In this document: positions 37,507 through 47,773 of the stretch, piece after piece | How the letters are laid out: each line of letters opens with the position of its first letter | Position numbering within the stretch: position 1 is the first letter of the stretch | Made by a program: the position numbers and the translations under genes | The notes under the pieces: generated by a model | Seen by the model: the letters and a program-made list of their open reading frames with translations, nothing else | The model's database searches: none | Told to the model about the DNA's origin: nothing | Assembly: GCA_023664385.1 (NCBI GenBank) | Contig: JAMPFU010000011.1 | Location: 1-64,000 of the forward strand | Reading direction: 5' to 3' | From: Clostridium sp. | GTDB taxonomy: Bacteria > Bacillota > Clostridia > Lachnospirales > Lachnospiraceae | Length of the DNA: 64,000 nt

Positions 37507-37625
37507 ATACATCTCTCCTTATAAAAACTTATGACGTGATTATAACATTGCAGATATGAAATGTCAAAATGTCAAAAGGCAAAAAAGGCAATGTTAGAGT
37601 AAAGTTTTGTCAGTTTTAGTTCTGG

Positions 37626-37654
37626 TTGAAATATATTTATTAAAATAATATAAT
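37626..37654 (+). promoter_or_regulatory. Sigma-A promoter
   Basis: TTGAAA, 17 bases, TATAAT. It is 30 bases before the small chimeric gene at 37684 and would drive that gene and the following transferase and methyltransferase genes. Confidence 0.7.
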
Positions 37655-37683
37655 AAAAAAGTAAAAGTTGGAGCTTAAATATA

Positions 37684-37950
37684 ATGCCGAATGTATTAGA
37701 TAAATTGAATAAAATTCTTATAATTGAATATTATTTATCGCATGAAGATGAAAGAGCAGCAATAGCAGAAAACGCCAAAGAAAAAATGAGAAACTCAATA
37801 CCATTAGATGAAGAAACTTGTATGAAATACATAAATAATGGAATAGAATTTAATGTTGATTTAGAAAAAGATATATGTGCAATGATTATGAATGACAATG
37901 ATGAGTGCATTATGCTTGAACATTTAAACAAAAATGGAGGAATTGTATGA
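37684..37950 (+). CDS. Small chimeric gene containing a transplanted glycosyltransferase segment
   Basis: The 88-residue frame holds YYLSHEDERAAIAENAKEKM, whose DNA (37727-37795) is nearly identical to 36170-36238 in the large glycosyltransferase and is in the same frame. The flanks (first 15 and last 40 residues) have no counterpart there. It overlaps the start of the next gene by 4 bases (ATGA), a coupling arrangement. It may be a recombination scar preserved as a leader peptide, or an expressed short protein. Confidence 0.45.
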   Translation: MPNVLDKLNKILIIEYYLSHEDERAAIAENAKEKMRNSIPLDEETCMKYINNGIEFNVDLEKDICAMIMNDNDECIMLEHLNKNGGIV

Positions 37951-39764
37951 GGCTGGATATATTAATCGCTGTTGCCGAGAAAGGCGGAGTGGAAAATGTA
38001 GTAAACAATACGATACCATATTTACAACAGCAGGGTATCATGGTTCGTATTGTTCAGGTTATATGGGAGGGGGAATCATGGGCAGATGATGAAATACCGT
38101 TTTATCATCTCATAGATGAAAGAGATGTAAGCACGGGCAGAGATATGATAGATGCTTATAAAGAATTTCTCCAAGATACATATGTTCCTGATACGATTCT
38201 TGCTACGGCATGGCCGTTAATGAACCGTGTAGGAAAAAAAGCTGTGTCGGAATTGGGCTGCACGGATGTAAATATTATTTCATGGCTACATCATGCACCA
38301 ATTATTAATTATGAGCGTTCCAAATTTGACGGATTTGAAGACCTTAAGATGGCTGACGGGCATATAGCTATAAGTGAGAAGATATATGATGAAATAAAAG
38401 GGAATATTCCGGATGCTTTTGTGTGCAGAGTTCATAATCCTGTAGATATAAAAAAATATTCGTGTAAAGCGAGGACAACAGCAGATGTTGTTATAATGTC
38501 CTCTGACGCTGAGGGATTTTCGTTAGTGGCAATTGAAGCATTGGCAAATGGGCTGATTGTGGGGATTGAAGAACTAAAGGCAATCAACCATGCAAAGCGG
38601 CAGAAACAGGTGGTTTTGGAATGGAATAAAAGGTATTTTGAAGCAGAAAAACGATATATAAGCCGTGTTGATGTGCTTATTGAAGAAGGCACTTTGGATG
38701 CCTACGAAAAAATTTGTGAAATGTTCGAAGAAACGGAAGATATGTCTGAGGAGGAAATGATTGCAACAGGTAAAGTTCCCCTTACGGTTTTCTGTGGAAG
38801 AACAGAGATGTCATATCTGATTCAGGCTGTGAACATATATTACAGGGAGCAGGCGGCGGGGGAAACAGTTACTGTTTTTGACCATGGTAATAGTCTTCAG
38901 GATATTATAGATGTTATGAATCAGGTCAGATTTTTGCTTTGGGAGCTGGAATTTTTTAAAAGTGATGAGGATCTTGTTGAATATTTGAAAAGTAACAAAA
39001 TATCTGCACAAATGTTGTCATATTTGGTGGAGTCGTGCCTGAAAGAGCTTCGCAAGATACTTGGGAATACCGCTTATGAGAGACCTGGAGGGGATTTAAA
39101 CCGTCATGCAGGAAAAAAGGTGGCATTTATTTTGTGTGTTAATAATGATGTTTATATGAATGAGGCGTTGTATTTTATAAATCAGCTTGAGGTGCCTTGC
39201 GGCTGTGAAGTGGAGATTTTAACAATACAGGATGCAAAAAGCATGACAGGCGGATATAATGAAGGAATGCATGCATCGGACGCAAAATATAAGGTGTATC
39301 TTCATCAAGATGTGTTTATTGTAAATCCGTATTTCATATATGATATATTGGATATATTTGAAAATCCTGACGTGGGGATGATAGGAGCTGTAGGTTTTGC
39401 TAAGGTATGTGGTTTCGCCCCGAATCAGGTTTTGGGCTTTTGGGAAGAAGTAGGTAAAATTTACAGTGCAAATGCGTATGGAACGGGATTGCGTAAATTT
39501 GGAGAAATGTCCCCTGAATATGAGAGCGTGCAGGTTGTTGATGGAATGTTGATAGTTACACAATATGATATACCGTGGCGTGAGGATTTGTTTGATAAGT
39601 GGGATATGTATGATATGTCCCAAAGTATTGAGTTTCACAGGGCGGGTTATGATGTAGTAATACCAAATGTGAAGCTGCCATGGTGCCTGCATGATGAGGG
39701 TTTTGTGAATATGGTTCATTACTATGATGAACTGGACAAATTTAAGAAAGAGTATTACTATTAA
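37947..39764 (+). CDS. Glycosyltransferase: shortened GT4-like part plus GT2-like C-terminus
   Basis: Residues 1-165 resemble the acceptor half of a GT4 enzyme (AEKGGVENVVNNTIPYLQQ). VHNPVDIKKY then runs almost directly into SSDAEGFSLVAIEALANGL, skipping 60-80 residues that normally contain the G-x-L nucleotide-binding segment. From about 390 (KKVAFILCVNNDVYMNEALY) a PF13712-like GT2 domain follows, with YLHQDVFIV and a C-terminal CLHDEGF. The GT4 part may be inactive and structural, the GT2 part catalytic. The stop lies 87 bases before the first FkbM gene. Confidence 0.7.
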   Translation: MRLDILIAVAEKGGVENVVNNTIPYLQQQGIMVRIVQVIWEGESWADDEIPFYHLIDERDVSTGRDMIDAYKEFLQDTYVPDTILATAWPLMNRVGKKAVSELGCTDVNIISWLHHAPIINYERSKFDGFEDLKMADGHIAISEKIYDEIKGNIPDAFVCRVHNPVDIKKYSCKARTTADVVIMSSDAEGFSLVAIEALANGLIVGIEELKAINHAKRQKQVVLEWNKRYFEAEKRYISRVDVLIEEGTLDAYEKICEMFEETEDMSEEEMIATGKVPLTVFCGRTEMSYLIQAVNIYYREQAAGETVTVFDHGNSLQDIIDVMNQVRFLLWELEFFKSDEDLVEYLKSNKISAQMLSYLVESCLKELRKILGNTAYERPGGDLNRHAGKKVAFILCVNNDVYMNEALYFINQLEVPCGCEVEILTIQDAKSMTGGYNEGMHASDAKYKVYLHQDVFIVNPYFIYDILDIFENPDVGMIGAVGFAKVCGFAPNQVLGFWEEVGKIYSANAYGTGLRKFGEMSPEYESVQVVDGMLIVTQYDIPWREDLFDKWDMYDMSQSIEFHRAGYDVVIPNVKLPWCLHDEGFVNMVHYYDELDKFKKEYYY

Positions 39765-39851
39765 TGAAATGAACTCATAAATATAATGGAAATAGGCAGA
39801 CTTTTTAATTGTTGTATTAGCATGTGCGGGACTGCAGATAGGAGAAAAGAT

Positions 39852-41021
39852 ATGAATGTCAATTTATCTAAAATAAGCAGCATTATTTTTGGTTTAATAA
39901 ATCGTGAAGAGCTATCGCTGCAGGATGTAAGTAAAATACAAAAGCTGATTAGGGAGATGAATCAAATTTTGTATCATAATCCGATGCTCAAATTTCAAAT
40001 GCCTTATGACTGCAGCACAATGGATGGTCTGGAAGGATTCCGAAACGAGGTAAAGCATATTTTAAACTTATGGAGTGAGTTTGAAGCACTTAGTACAGGA
40101 AATTATGTGAATAAACAGTTTGCGGAGATTTATGTCTTTTTCAAATATGTGGATGCCGAGGTGATTTTGGAAAAGGTTGTGTCACGTTTTGAAAGCTTAC
40201 CTGTGGAGATAAAAGAGCATTTCGCGTACATACAACAAAAATATCCTTTTATAAGTGAAAAGCTTGACTATAAGGTTAAAGATTATTCATTAATAAAACA
40301 ACATATAGATGTTATGTGTAAGCAGGTAGAAGATTATAAGTGGTTATATGACCATTTGTGCGATTGGCGTTCGAAAGCAACATTAAATGAAATCATTGCT
40401 TACTGGTTTACATTTGATTTGGACAGATTATGGAGCCTGCAGGAAAATGTTTTTCCAGAGTATTGGGATCTGGATTTGTTATCATGTGATTTTGATGAGG
40501 TGTTTGTTGATTGTGGGGCATACATTGGCGATTCTGCCCTAAATTTTATTGAGGCGTATGGGACATATAAAAGAATATACTGTTATGAGCTTACGCCGCA
40601 AATTTATAAGCAATTGGAGGAAAATCTGCAGGGAGCGGATAATGTGATACTGAAAAATAAAGGTGTGGGCAATAAAAAGGAGACTATCTATATAGAAGAC
40701 ATTGTGCACGCAGGGAACAGTATTTCAAGTAAGGGCAGCTGTCCTGTAGAGCTTGTAGCCCTTGATGATGATATTAACGAACCTGTTACCTGTATTAAAA
40801 TGGATATTGAAGGTGCAGAAAAGGATGCACTTCGTGGTGCAAGAAATCATATAATTAATGAGAAGCCAAAGCTACTTATATGTACATATCACACACCTGC
40901 AGATATCTTTGATATTCCAAAACTGATTATGGATATGAGAGATGATTATAAGCTGTATTTAAGATATGAGGGAGAGCCGGGGCGTATATGGATATGTGAT
41001 TATGTACTTTATGCATTGTAA
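39852..41021 (+). CDS. FkbM-family methyltransferase, copy 1
   Basis: The ATG at 39852 is behind AGGAGAAAAG. The N-terminal 210 residues are helical and specific to this family subset; the FkbM SAM domain follows with EVFVDCGAYIGDSALNFIEA (about 215-234), IKMDIEGAEKDALRGA and PKLLICTYH. FkbM enzymes O-methylate sugars. Two more copies lie at 41090 (broken) and 50877, all ending IW-C-DYVLYA, so this is a local family expansion probably modifying flagellar glycan. Confidence 0.85.
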   Translation: MNVNLSKISSIIFGLINREELSLQDVSKIQKLIREMNQILYHNPMLKFQMPYDCSTMDGLEGFRNEVKHILNLWSEFEALSTGNYVNKQFAEIYVFFKYVDAEVILEKVVSRFESLPVEIKEHFAYIQQKYPFISEKLDYKVKDYSLIKQHIDVMCKQVEDYKWLYDHLCDWRSKATLNEIIAYWFTFDLDRLWSLQENVFPEYWDLDLLSCDFDEVFVDCGAYIGDSALNFIEAYGTYKRIYCYELTPQIYKQLEENLQGADNVILKNKGVGNKKETIYIEDIVHAGNSISSKGSCPVELVALDDDINEPVTCIKMDIEGAEKDALRGARNHIINEKPKLLICTYHTPADIFDIPKLIMDMRDDYKLYLRYEGEPGRIWICDYVLYAL

Positions 41022-41089
41022 ATATAGCTTGAAAAATGCATTTTTAATGCAATGTATAACATGATACTCTGATAGGGAGAACTTAAAAT

Positions 41090-42261
41090 ATGAATGTTAA
41101 TTTATCTAAGATAAGCAGTAATATTTGCGATATGATAAGCAATCCGTATTTATCTATGTCGAATATAGATAAAATTCAGGATTTGATACAACAGGTGAAT
41201 TGCGTATTATACCACAACCCGATACTTGAATTTCAGGCATATCATGATTGTACAACCCAGACGGGATTGGAGGAGTTCCGAAGTGAGACGAGGCATATTT
41301 TAAATCTGTGGAATGAGTTTGAAGAGCTTGGAGCCGGGAATTATGCAAATGAGCAGTTTGCAGAAATTTATGGATTTTTTAAATATGTTGACGCTGAAGT
41401 GATTTATGAAAAGGTGGTGTCTCATTTTGAGAGCCTGCCAATTGAAGTAAAAGAGCATTTTGTACGTCTGCTTAAAGGGTATCACTTTATAAATACACGG
41501 CTGGATTATCATGACAAGGATTATTCATTAATCAGACAGCATATTGATGTTATGTGCAGCAGAGTGGAGGATTACAAATGGTTATATAATCATTTGGGAG
41601 ACCAGCGTTCGAAGGTAATATTAAACGAGATTATTACATATTGGTTTACGTTTGATTTGGATAGATTATGGAGCCTACAGGAAAATATTTTTCCAGAGTA
41701 TTATGATTTGGACTTGTTATCATGTGATTCTGATGAGGTGTTTGTTGATTGTGGAGCGTACACAGGTGACTCTGCCCTAAATTTTATTGAAGCGTATGGG
41801 GCATATAAAAGAATTTATTGTTATGAGTGTACACCGTCAATTTATAAGCAATTGGAGGCGAATTTGCGGGGAGGGGGGCAGATAATGTCATGTTGAGAAA
41901 TAAGGGAGTGGCAAATAAAAAAGAGACCATATTTATAGAAGATATTGTAGATGCAGGAAATAATATTACAAAAAAAGGTGACTGCCCTGTGGAGCTTGTA
42001 ACCCTTGATGATATTAGCGAACCTGTCACCTGTATTAAAATGGATATTGAGGGTGCGGAGAAGGATGCACTTTACGGTGCAAAAAATCATATAATCAATG
42101 AGAAACCTAAGCTTCTCATATCTGCATATCATGTACCGGAGGATATGTTTGATATTCCGAAATTGATTGCAGATATGAGAGATGATTATGTATTGTATTT
42201 GCGATTTAATGGTGAGCCGGGATTAATATGGTCGTGCGATTATGTGTTATATGCCTTATAA
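41090..42261 (+). pseudogene. FkbM-family methyltransferase, copy 2, frameshifted at a poly-G run
   Basis: It is a close tandem duplicate of copy 1 over its whole length. The first frame ends at 41896 after EANLRGGGQ; the matching continuation (VMLRNKGVANKKETIF) starts in another frame near 41885 and runs to 42261. The shift sits exactly at GGGGGG, 41873-41878. Removing two G or adding one would restore a full-length protein. It is either decayed or phase-variable. Confidence 0.8.
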
Positions 42262-42299
42262 AGGATATACGGATTATTTCGGTTTCAAACATCCATAGA

Positions 42300-44342
42300 C
42301 TATAATATTTTGGCAATAATCTGACTCTCATAAACAGGGTCAGAAAGCTCGGCAACGATATTTCCGCCTGCTACCTCGTTGTTATATTTGCCTGCTACCT
42401 GAGTTCTGCCGCCTGTGCCCTTGTTCATCCATTCGTACTCCATGTCAATGTGACCGATGTCGAGTGCCTGGAAGCCTGACATGGTTAAGTCGTAGGCGAG
42501 CACAGTTGCTGTCATGCCAAGGGAAATGAGCACCAGTCTGTCTTTGTCACATTGGAGTGCAAATGCCGGCAGGTCATCGTATTTATCAAAGGCATTTTCG
42601 GCAGGGGCAAGAATACGCTTAATATCAAGTGCATTGTCAAATAAATCATTTCCAATGCCCATACGTGTCTGCTCGCCCTCAATGATGAGAAGCTTTTGCT
42701 TATCCCATATCCGGCGTAAATTGGCAAAGCGTTTCCTTGGTGCGTCTGTCATATTATCTGCCCACATGGCATATGGTCTGGTCAGATATGTATTGCAGTA
42801 TGTATGGTCCATATCCAGTAGGGCATAATGCTCCTGACGGATTTCCTCGTTCAGATAAGTTCTGATTTCGGCTTTGCCTTGATTGTTGTATTTTGACAGG
42901 TCTCCATAATTATCCGCAATACCGATTAAAATACGTTCATCCTTTGTTTGTAAAACTTCTTTGAGACGTTTGGCAAGCTTTTCGTTTACGGATTGAAACT
43001 GCTGTCTGTAACGCTTGGCAATCATGTCAAATTCGCCGTCCCCAAAACGGCATAAAGATTTTTTCTCATTGATAATTTTTTCTATGGTAATGTCAAACGG
43101 CTCGATTGTAGGGAACATGCCGTCCTTAAAGTCACTGATTTCATATTTCAGGTTATTAACTGTACGGTTCATAATATATTGGTCTGTCAAAATCTGATTG
43201 ATTCTGTCAGCAATTTGCGTCATGGCATTTTCAAATACACTCTTTTCGGCATATATCTTAGTGTGTGCCTGACAATCTGCGTTATCTAAAGCCACAGTTT
43301 CTGTTTGCAATTCATTAAAAATAGGGCTTCCAAAGCCTGATATTATTTCTATGCCGAACAGTGTTGCCATATCCATATAAGTCATATTTTCATTGCTATG
43401 GGTCGTTATATATGCATTTACCTGTGCAAATAAAGGACGCATGTCGGCTATTGAACCGACATAGAGATTGATATAACAATTATATGCTTCGTAATTTGAA
43501 AAAACATCCTGAAGCTTGGCAAGTCGGTTTTCCGTATTTTCATCTTCGCGTACATATATAAGAAGCTCGTAATTGGTATCGGAGTATGATTTTGCAAAGG
43601 AATCTATCACGTTTTCCCATATCGGATAATCCTGTTCAAAGTCAGGAATCAATAAATATATTTTTTCTTCGCCTGTATTTTCCTTATGTATCGGGGTTAT
43701 GTCAATTGGTGTAAGCTTGCGGATTTCCTCTGTTGCCGAAGACGTGCATAACCGTAAAAAGCTATCAGCATTACTGCAAAGAAGTTTTGCCTTTCCTGCA
43801 ATCTTTTCGGCACTCCAATTCCACCATTGGATAAAATTAAATACCTCGATTTCCTCATTTGAAAACCGCCAACCGATTACCTTTGCAGGATTTCCTGCTA
43901 CAATGGCATAGCTTGGCACATCATTTGTTACAACAGAGCCGCATCTGACAAGTGCACCGTTGCCAATTGTTACCCCGGTTGAAATGATTACATGGGACTC
44001 TATGCAGCAGTCGTTCATGATTATGACTTGTCGGTTTTGTCTTACATGACCTGAGTTTTTTTCCTGTTTTAAGTCATTTGTCAGGTTTTGGGACGGACAC
44101 TTGTAATTGGAAGTAGGTTCAATGATTATATGTACATTTGAACCGATGGAAGTGTATCTGCCAATTTGTAAAAGATATGGAAGATTATTTGTCATATCTG
44201 CCGTGATAAAAAGGCTGTTTACACGGCTTCCCCTACCGATTGTATATATTGGAAATAATTTGTTTTGGCGTAATATATCATCATAGCATATATAGTCATT
44301 GTCATAGGAACGGTTATTTATTTCAAACTTAAATTCGTTCAT
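42300..44342 (-). CDS. Three-part fusion: hexapeptide acyltransferase - GT-like middle - GT-D glycosyltransferase
   Basis: The ATG at 44342 follows GGAGGAAAA. Residues about 1-190 are a left-handed beta-helix acyltransferase (IGRYTSIGSNVHI, TGVTIGNGALVRCGSVV, AGNPAKVIGWRF). About 215-350 is an alpha/beta segment starting KIYLLIPDFEQDYPIWENVI. About 400-680 is a GT-D (DUF1792, SP_1767-like) transferase with LCRFGDGEFDMIAKRY and ALDIGHIDMEYEWM. It could add and acetylate one sugar. The gene is alone on the minus strand, between the FkbM pseudogene and a duplicated leader. Confidence 0.78.
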   Translation of the reverse strand: MNEFKFEINNRSYDNDYICYDDILRQNKLFPIYTIGRGSRVNSLFITADMTNNLPYLLQIGRYTSIGSNVHIIIEPTSNYKCPSQNLTNDLKQEKNSGHVRQNRQVIIMNDCCIESHVIISTGVTIGNGALVRCGSVVTNDVPSYAIVAGNPAKVIGWRFSNEEIEVFNFIQWWNWSAEKIAGKAKLLCSNADSFLRLCTSSATEEIRKLTPIDITPIHKENTGEEKIYLLIPDFEQDYPIWENVIDSFAKSYSDTNYELLIYVREDENTENRLAKLQDVFSNYEAYNCYINLYVGSIADMRPLFAQVNAYITTHSNENMTYMDMATLFGIEIISGFGSPIFNELQTETVALDNADCQAHTKIYAEKSVFENAMTQIADRINQILTDQYIMNRTVNNLKYEISDFKDGMFPTIEPFDITIEKIINEKKSLCRFGDGEFDMIAKRYRQQFQSVNEKLAKRLKEVLQTKDERILIGIADNYGDLSKYNNQGKAEIRTYLNEEIRQEHYALLDMDHTYCNTYLTRPYAMWADNMTDAPRKRFANLRRIWDKQKLLIIEGEQTRMGIGNDLFDNALDIKRILAPAENAFDKYDDLPAFALQCDKDRLVLISLGMTATVLAYDLTMSGFQALDIGHIDMEYEWMNKGTGGRTQVAGKYNNEVAGGNIVAELSDPVYESQIIAKIL

Positions 44343-44472
44343 TCGGTTTTCCTCCATATATTATTGCCTGAATTGCGGCTTGGATTGTATTTTTTAAGCT
44401 GTTAATAGAAAACAGTATTTTAATGTTTATAATATAACATAGCAAGACTGTTTTATGCAATATTTTAGCTGG

Positions 44473-44581
44473 TGGAGATGCTATATACCTCTTTTGTTTG
44501 GAATTTTTTGAGTGTTTTTACATGATTAAGTATAACAGATTAGATTAGATTAGTATATAGATTAGTATATGAAATAAAAGA
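44473..44581 (-). repeat. Duplicated leader region, copy A
   Basis: GCTATATACCTC, then TTTGAGTGTTTTTACATGATTAAGTATAACA and TTAGTATATGAAAT, recur at 56860-56925. Read on the minus strand it carries TATACT and AGAGG like a promoter and leader. This copy contains extra AGATT/TAGAT short tandem repeats and stands 130 bases upstream of the 44342 start. Confidence 0.6.
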
Positions 44582-44584
44582 TAA

Positions 44585-44613
44585 TTTACAGAGGTTTAAA
44601 GATATGCTAAAAT
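44585..44613 (+). promoter_or_regulatory. Sigma-A-like promoter of GT2 gene
   Basis: TTTACA, 17 bases, TAAAAT, 50 bases before the GT2 start at 44666. Confidence 0.5.
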
Positions 44614-44665
44614 TAAAAAATATCATATAAATTTATAGAGACGGACAAAATCGGAGGTTGAATAC

Positions 44666-45757
44666 ATGGAAAAATTAATTAGTGTCATTGTTCCGATTTA
44701 CAATGGCGAAAATTGTATTGATAGATGCATGGAAACTCTTGTAAATCAGACAATTGGAATAGATAATTTAGAAATTATTTTAGTAAATGATGCGTCTACG
44801 GACAATTCTTTAGATAAACTAAAGGAGTGGGAGCAAAAATTTCCTGACTCTGTTTTAGTTGTAACATATGACGAAAATTTGATGCAAGGAGGAGCGAGAA
44901 ACATAGGGGTGCAGTATGCTTCCGCAGATTATATTGCATTTGTTGATATGGATGATTGGTTGGAGCTGGATGCATATGAAGTATTATTAAAATATACGGA
45001 TAATCAGCGTTTTGACGTTGTACGTGGAAAATATGTGGATAATATTAATGGTAAGGATATATATCATAAAAATGGGAAAAGGGAAGATGTAGAGTATCAT
45101 TTTAAGCCGGAGGCTAACGGATATTATTTACCAAATATTGATAAAATCGGTAATATAGGTGAATATGGCAGTGTCTGGAGTGGTATTTACCGAAAAAGCA
45201 TGATTACGGATAACGAAATTTGGTTTCCAGAGCATATGATATATGATGATAATTATTGGTGTTGTGTTTTAAATTTTTATGTAAGCTCTTTATATATAGT
45301 TGACAAGGTAATATATCACTATTTCAGGCATCCTGATTCAGTATTTCATGAAGAAAAAAGCCTGCGTCATTTAGACAGGCTTAAAAGCGAGCTTCTCATT
45401 TTGGATGCATATAAGGAACGGGGTCTTTTTGATTTATGCAAAGAACAATTAGAATATAATTTTGTGGGCAGATTTTTTATTGATACGCTTGTATTAATTT
45501 TTTGGAGATTTGATACTTTGCCAAAGGGATTCGATGATACTTTTGAATTTATGAGACAAAAGGTTCTTGAGCTGTTTCCTGACTATAAAAAAAATCCTGA
45601 AATACAGCAAATAACACCGCCGCTCAATGAGTTGCTGAGATTGCTGGAAATTCCTTTTAAAATTCCGTTGCAGGGATTAAATGACGTTAGAAATGCATAT
45701 TGTGACACGATGCGTGAAATGGAAGAATTATATAATTTTTGCAATTTTGGAAAATAG
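44666..45757 (+). CDS. Family 2 glycosyltransferase
   Basis: ISVIVPIYNGENCIDRCMET opens a GT-A fold; ILVNDASTDNSLDKL follows and FVDMDDWLE gives the metal-binding DxD. GGARNIGVQYASADYIAF is the usual GT2 block. Length 363 with a helical C-terminal extension from about 230. It starts after CGGAGG. It heads a plus-strand operon with a phosphotransferase-like protein, a cytidylyltransferase and a methyltransferase. Confidence 0.88.
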   Translation: MEKLISVIVPIYNGENCIDRCMETLVNQTIGIDNLEIILVNDASTDNSLDKLKEWEQKFPDSVLVVTYDENLMQGGARNIGVQYASADYIAFVDMDDWLELDAYEVLLKYTDNQRFDVVRGKYVDNINGKDIYHKNGKREDVEYHFKPEANGYYLPNIDKIGNIGEYGSVWSGIYRKSMITDNEIWFPEHMIYDDNYWCCVLNFYVSSLYIVDKVIYHYFRHPDSVFHEEKSLRHLDRLKSELLILDAYKERGLFDLCKEQLEYNFVGRFFIDTLVLIFWRFDTLPKGFDDTFEFMRQKVLELFPDYKKNPEIQQITPPLNELLRLLEIPFKIPLQGLNDVRNAYCDTMREMEELYNFCNFGK

Positions 45758-45796
45758 CAGGACATATAAAATTTTATTTATAAGGAAGTATATGGC

Positions 45797-47761
45797 ATGA
45801 AAAAAAAATATGATGAATTACTATATGAAATAAAAAATTTGATGGAAAATGGCAATTGGAACGATGCATATATATATGCAAAAGAGGCTGTTTCAAGAAA
45901 CCGATATAACCTTACTGCGAATTATTATTTAGCAGCATGTGCGGAACACATACACGAGTGGCTTGAAAGCTATCGTTATTATAGTATAGCCTACTGTCTG
46001 TCGCAGATATACAAGCAGGAAACTACCTCCTCGCATCTGTCTTCAGAAGCGATTATTGAAAAAATTGATTATACTATGGATTATGCCGCAAATGTTCTTG
46101 CAAAATTAGAGGGCGTTGAGAAACAAGAGTATAAAAATAAACTTTTAGATGTAAATGCGGAAGATAAAAACTTAGAAAATAATTATTATATGTTAAAACA
46201 TGATATAGATGGTTTTTGGGGATACCATATGTATTATGGTAAAGAATATTTTATGGGACGTTACAAATCATGGTTTCCTTATTATTCTAGTTGTATAAAT
46301 GGAGGAAATGGTACATGTTATAAATCTGAAATGTACCAAATCTATAAGCAGGGTAAAGAGGTTTTCATAAATGACGAGGCAACCTCTTATCCTTGTGTTG
46401 TTCCAATTGTAGCAAATCTTACGGACAAATTAAATGACCTGACCTTGGAATTTACTAACAGTAAAAGAAATGTTAAATTTGAAGAAGGATATTCAAAAGC
46501 GTATAATTATCTTAGATTGGAGGAATCCGTTGTAATAAAAACAAAAGAGCCTGTAATTGTTGCAAAACCAATACCACTAAGACATACCACAAATAATAAA
46601 AAATTAGTTTTAAATATATTTATAGATAGCTTCAATTATAAATGTATATGTGATGAAAAAATTAAAAGTCTTATGCCGAATACTTACGAATATTTCAAAA
46701 AAGGCGTTATTTGCACTGACTTTTTTTCAGGTTCAGAATATACATATCCCAGCGCCGCATCTTATTGGACTGGATTTAGACCATGCCGGCATCAAATGTT
46801 AGATGATCAAATTAATTTTCCGCTTTCTGAAGATATGACATTACTTCCCGAGATATTTCATGATAATGGCTATTTTACTGCCGTGATAGGCGGAAATGCC
46901 ATATTTACTCCACAATATGGATATACGAGGGGAATAGACAGATTTCTGTATGGCAAGGCGGAATCCGTATTTCCCGTAGAGGATTGTGTAACAGAAGCAA
47001 TTGAACATATAAAAGCCTTTGAAGAAACAGATCAATTTCTTTGGATGGAAATACAGGACTTGCATTTTATTGCAGGTTATTTTCCTATGCCGCTCTCGCT
47101 TCAAACACATTTGCCTGTAGATTTGAGAGAAATTGATAATATTGGCGGCAGCAGCCTGTATCAAACTTCAAGCCCGCATAGGCGGAGAATTTTTGATGAA
47201 CAGTTATTACGGATTGATGAACAGCTTAAACGGATATATGATTATTTAGAAGAACATTATAGCGATGATGAGGTAATCATATCCATAATCTCCGACCACG
47301 GGACCGGGTATAATGTGGATGACGGAAATTATTTTACTTGTGAGCAAAGATTGAATGTTCCTCTTATGCTTAGAGGCGGACAGTTTGAAAGTTCGATTTG
47401 TAGCGAAAGAATTGAAACCATAGATTATATACACATCATAACAAAATTAGCTGGTATTGAAGATTCAAGATTATCAAAAAATGACGGCTGTCTGCCTTTG
47501 TTCTTTGGAGGCGAAAAGAACAAGGAGTATGTTTTTTCGCAAAGCTTATATCCAAACAGAAATTACAGCGCCATGATTTTAGGCTCAGGATATAAATTTT
47601 ATATACAAACAACGGATGTTGTCGGAAATGATTGCAGAATCTCCCTAGACACGGCAATTATTGATTTAAGAGATTCTGACGACAATCCATTAGAAGATAA
47701 AGATATTTTGCATAAATGCTTAGCAATTTTAATAACGGAGCTTGGAGATTTCAAAAAATAA
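45797..47761 (+). CDS. Sulfatase/alkaline-phosphatase superfamily protein with N-terminal TPR-like helices
   Basis: Residues about 1-120 are TPR-like helices. From about 270 the phosphatase-superfamily fold shows LNIFIDSFNYK (first metal Asp), TYPSAASYWTGFRP and IISIISDHGTGY (metal Asp-His). At the nucleophile position stands Thr316 (T-x-P-S-A) rather than the Cys/Ser of true sulfatases, as in phosphoglycerol or phosphoethanolamine transferases. No transmembrane segment is present, so it would act in the cytoplasm, fitting pre-export flagellin modification. A TagD-like gene follows 12 bases later. Confidence 0.72.
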   Translation: MKKKYDELLYEIKNLMENGNWNDAYIYAKEAVSRNRYNLTANYYLAACAEHIHEWLESYRYYSIAYCLSQIYKQETTSSHLSSEAIIEKIDYTMDYAANVLAKLEGVEKQEYKNKLLDVNAEDKNLENNYYMLKHDIDGFWGYHMYYGKEYFMGRYKSWFPYYSSCINGGNGTCYKSEMYQIYKQGKEVFINDEATSYPCVVPIVANLTDKLNDLTLEFTNSKRNVKFEEGYSKAYNYLRLEESVVIKTKEPVIVAKPIPLRHTTNNKKLVLNIFIDSFNYKCICDEKIKSLMPNTYEYFKKGVICTDFFSGSEYTYPSAASYWTGFRPCRHQMLDDQINFPLSEDMTLLPEIFHDNGYFTAVIGGNAIFTPQYGYTRGIDRFLYGKAESVFPVEDCVTEAIEHIKAFEETDQFLWMEIQDLHFIAGYFPMPLSLQTHLPVDLREIDNIGGSSLYQTSSPHRRRIFDEQLLRIDEQLKRIYDYLEEHYSDDEVIISIISDHGTGYNVDDGNYFTCEQRLNVPLMLRGGQFESSICSERIETIDYIHIITKLAGIEDSRLSKNDGCLPLFFGGEKNKEYVFSQSLYPNRNYSAMILGSGYKFYIQTTDVVGNDCRISLDTAIIDLRDSDDNPLEDKDILHKCLAILITELGDFKK

Positions 47762-47773
47762 AAGGAGCATGAT

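Noticed and set aside
39219..39719. 166-residue minus-strand frame
   Set aside because: Antisense of the GT2-like domain; low-complexity translation.
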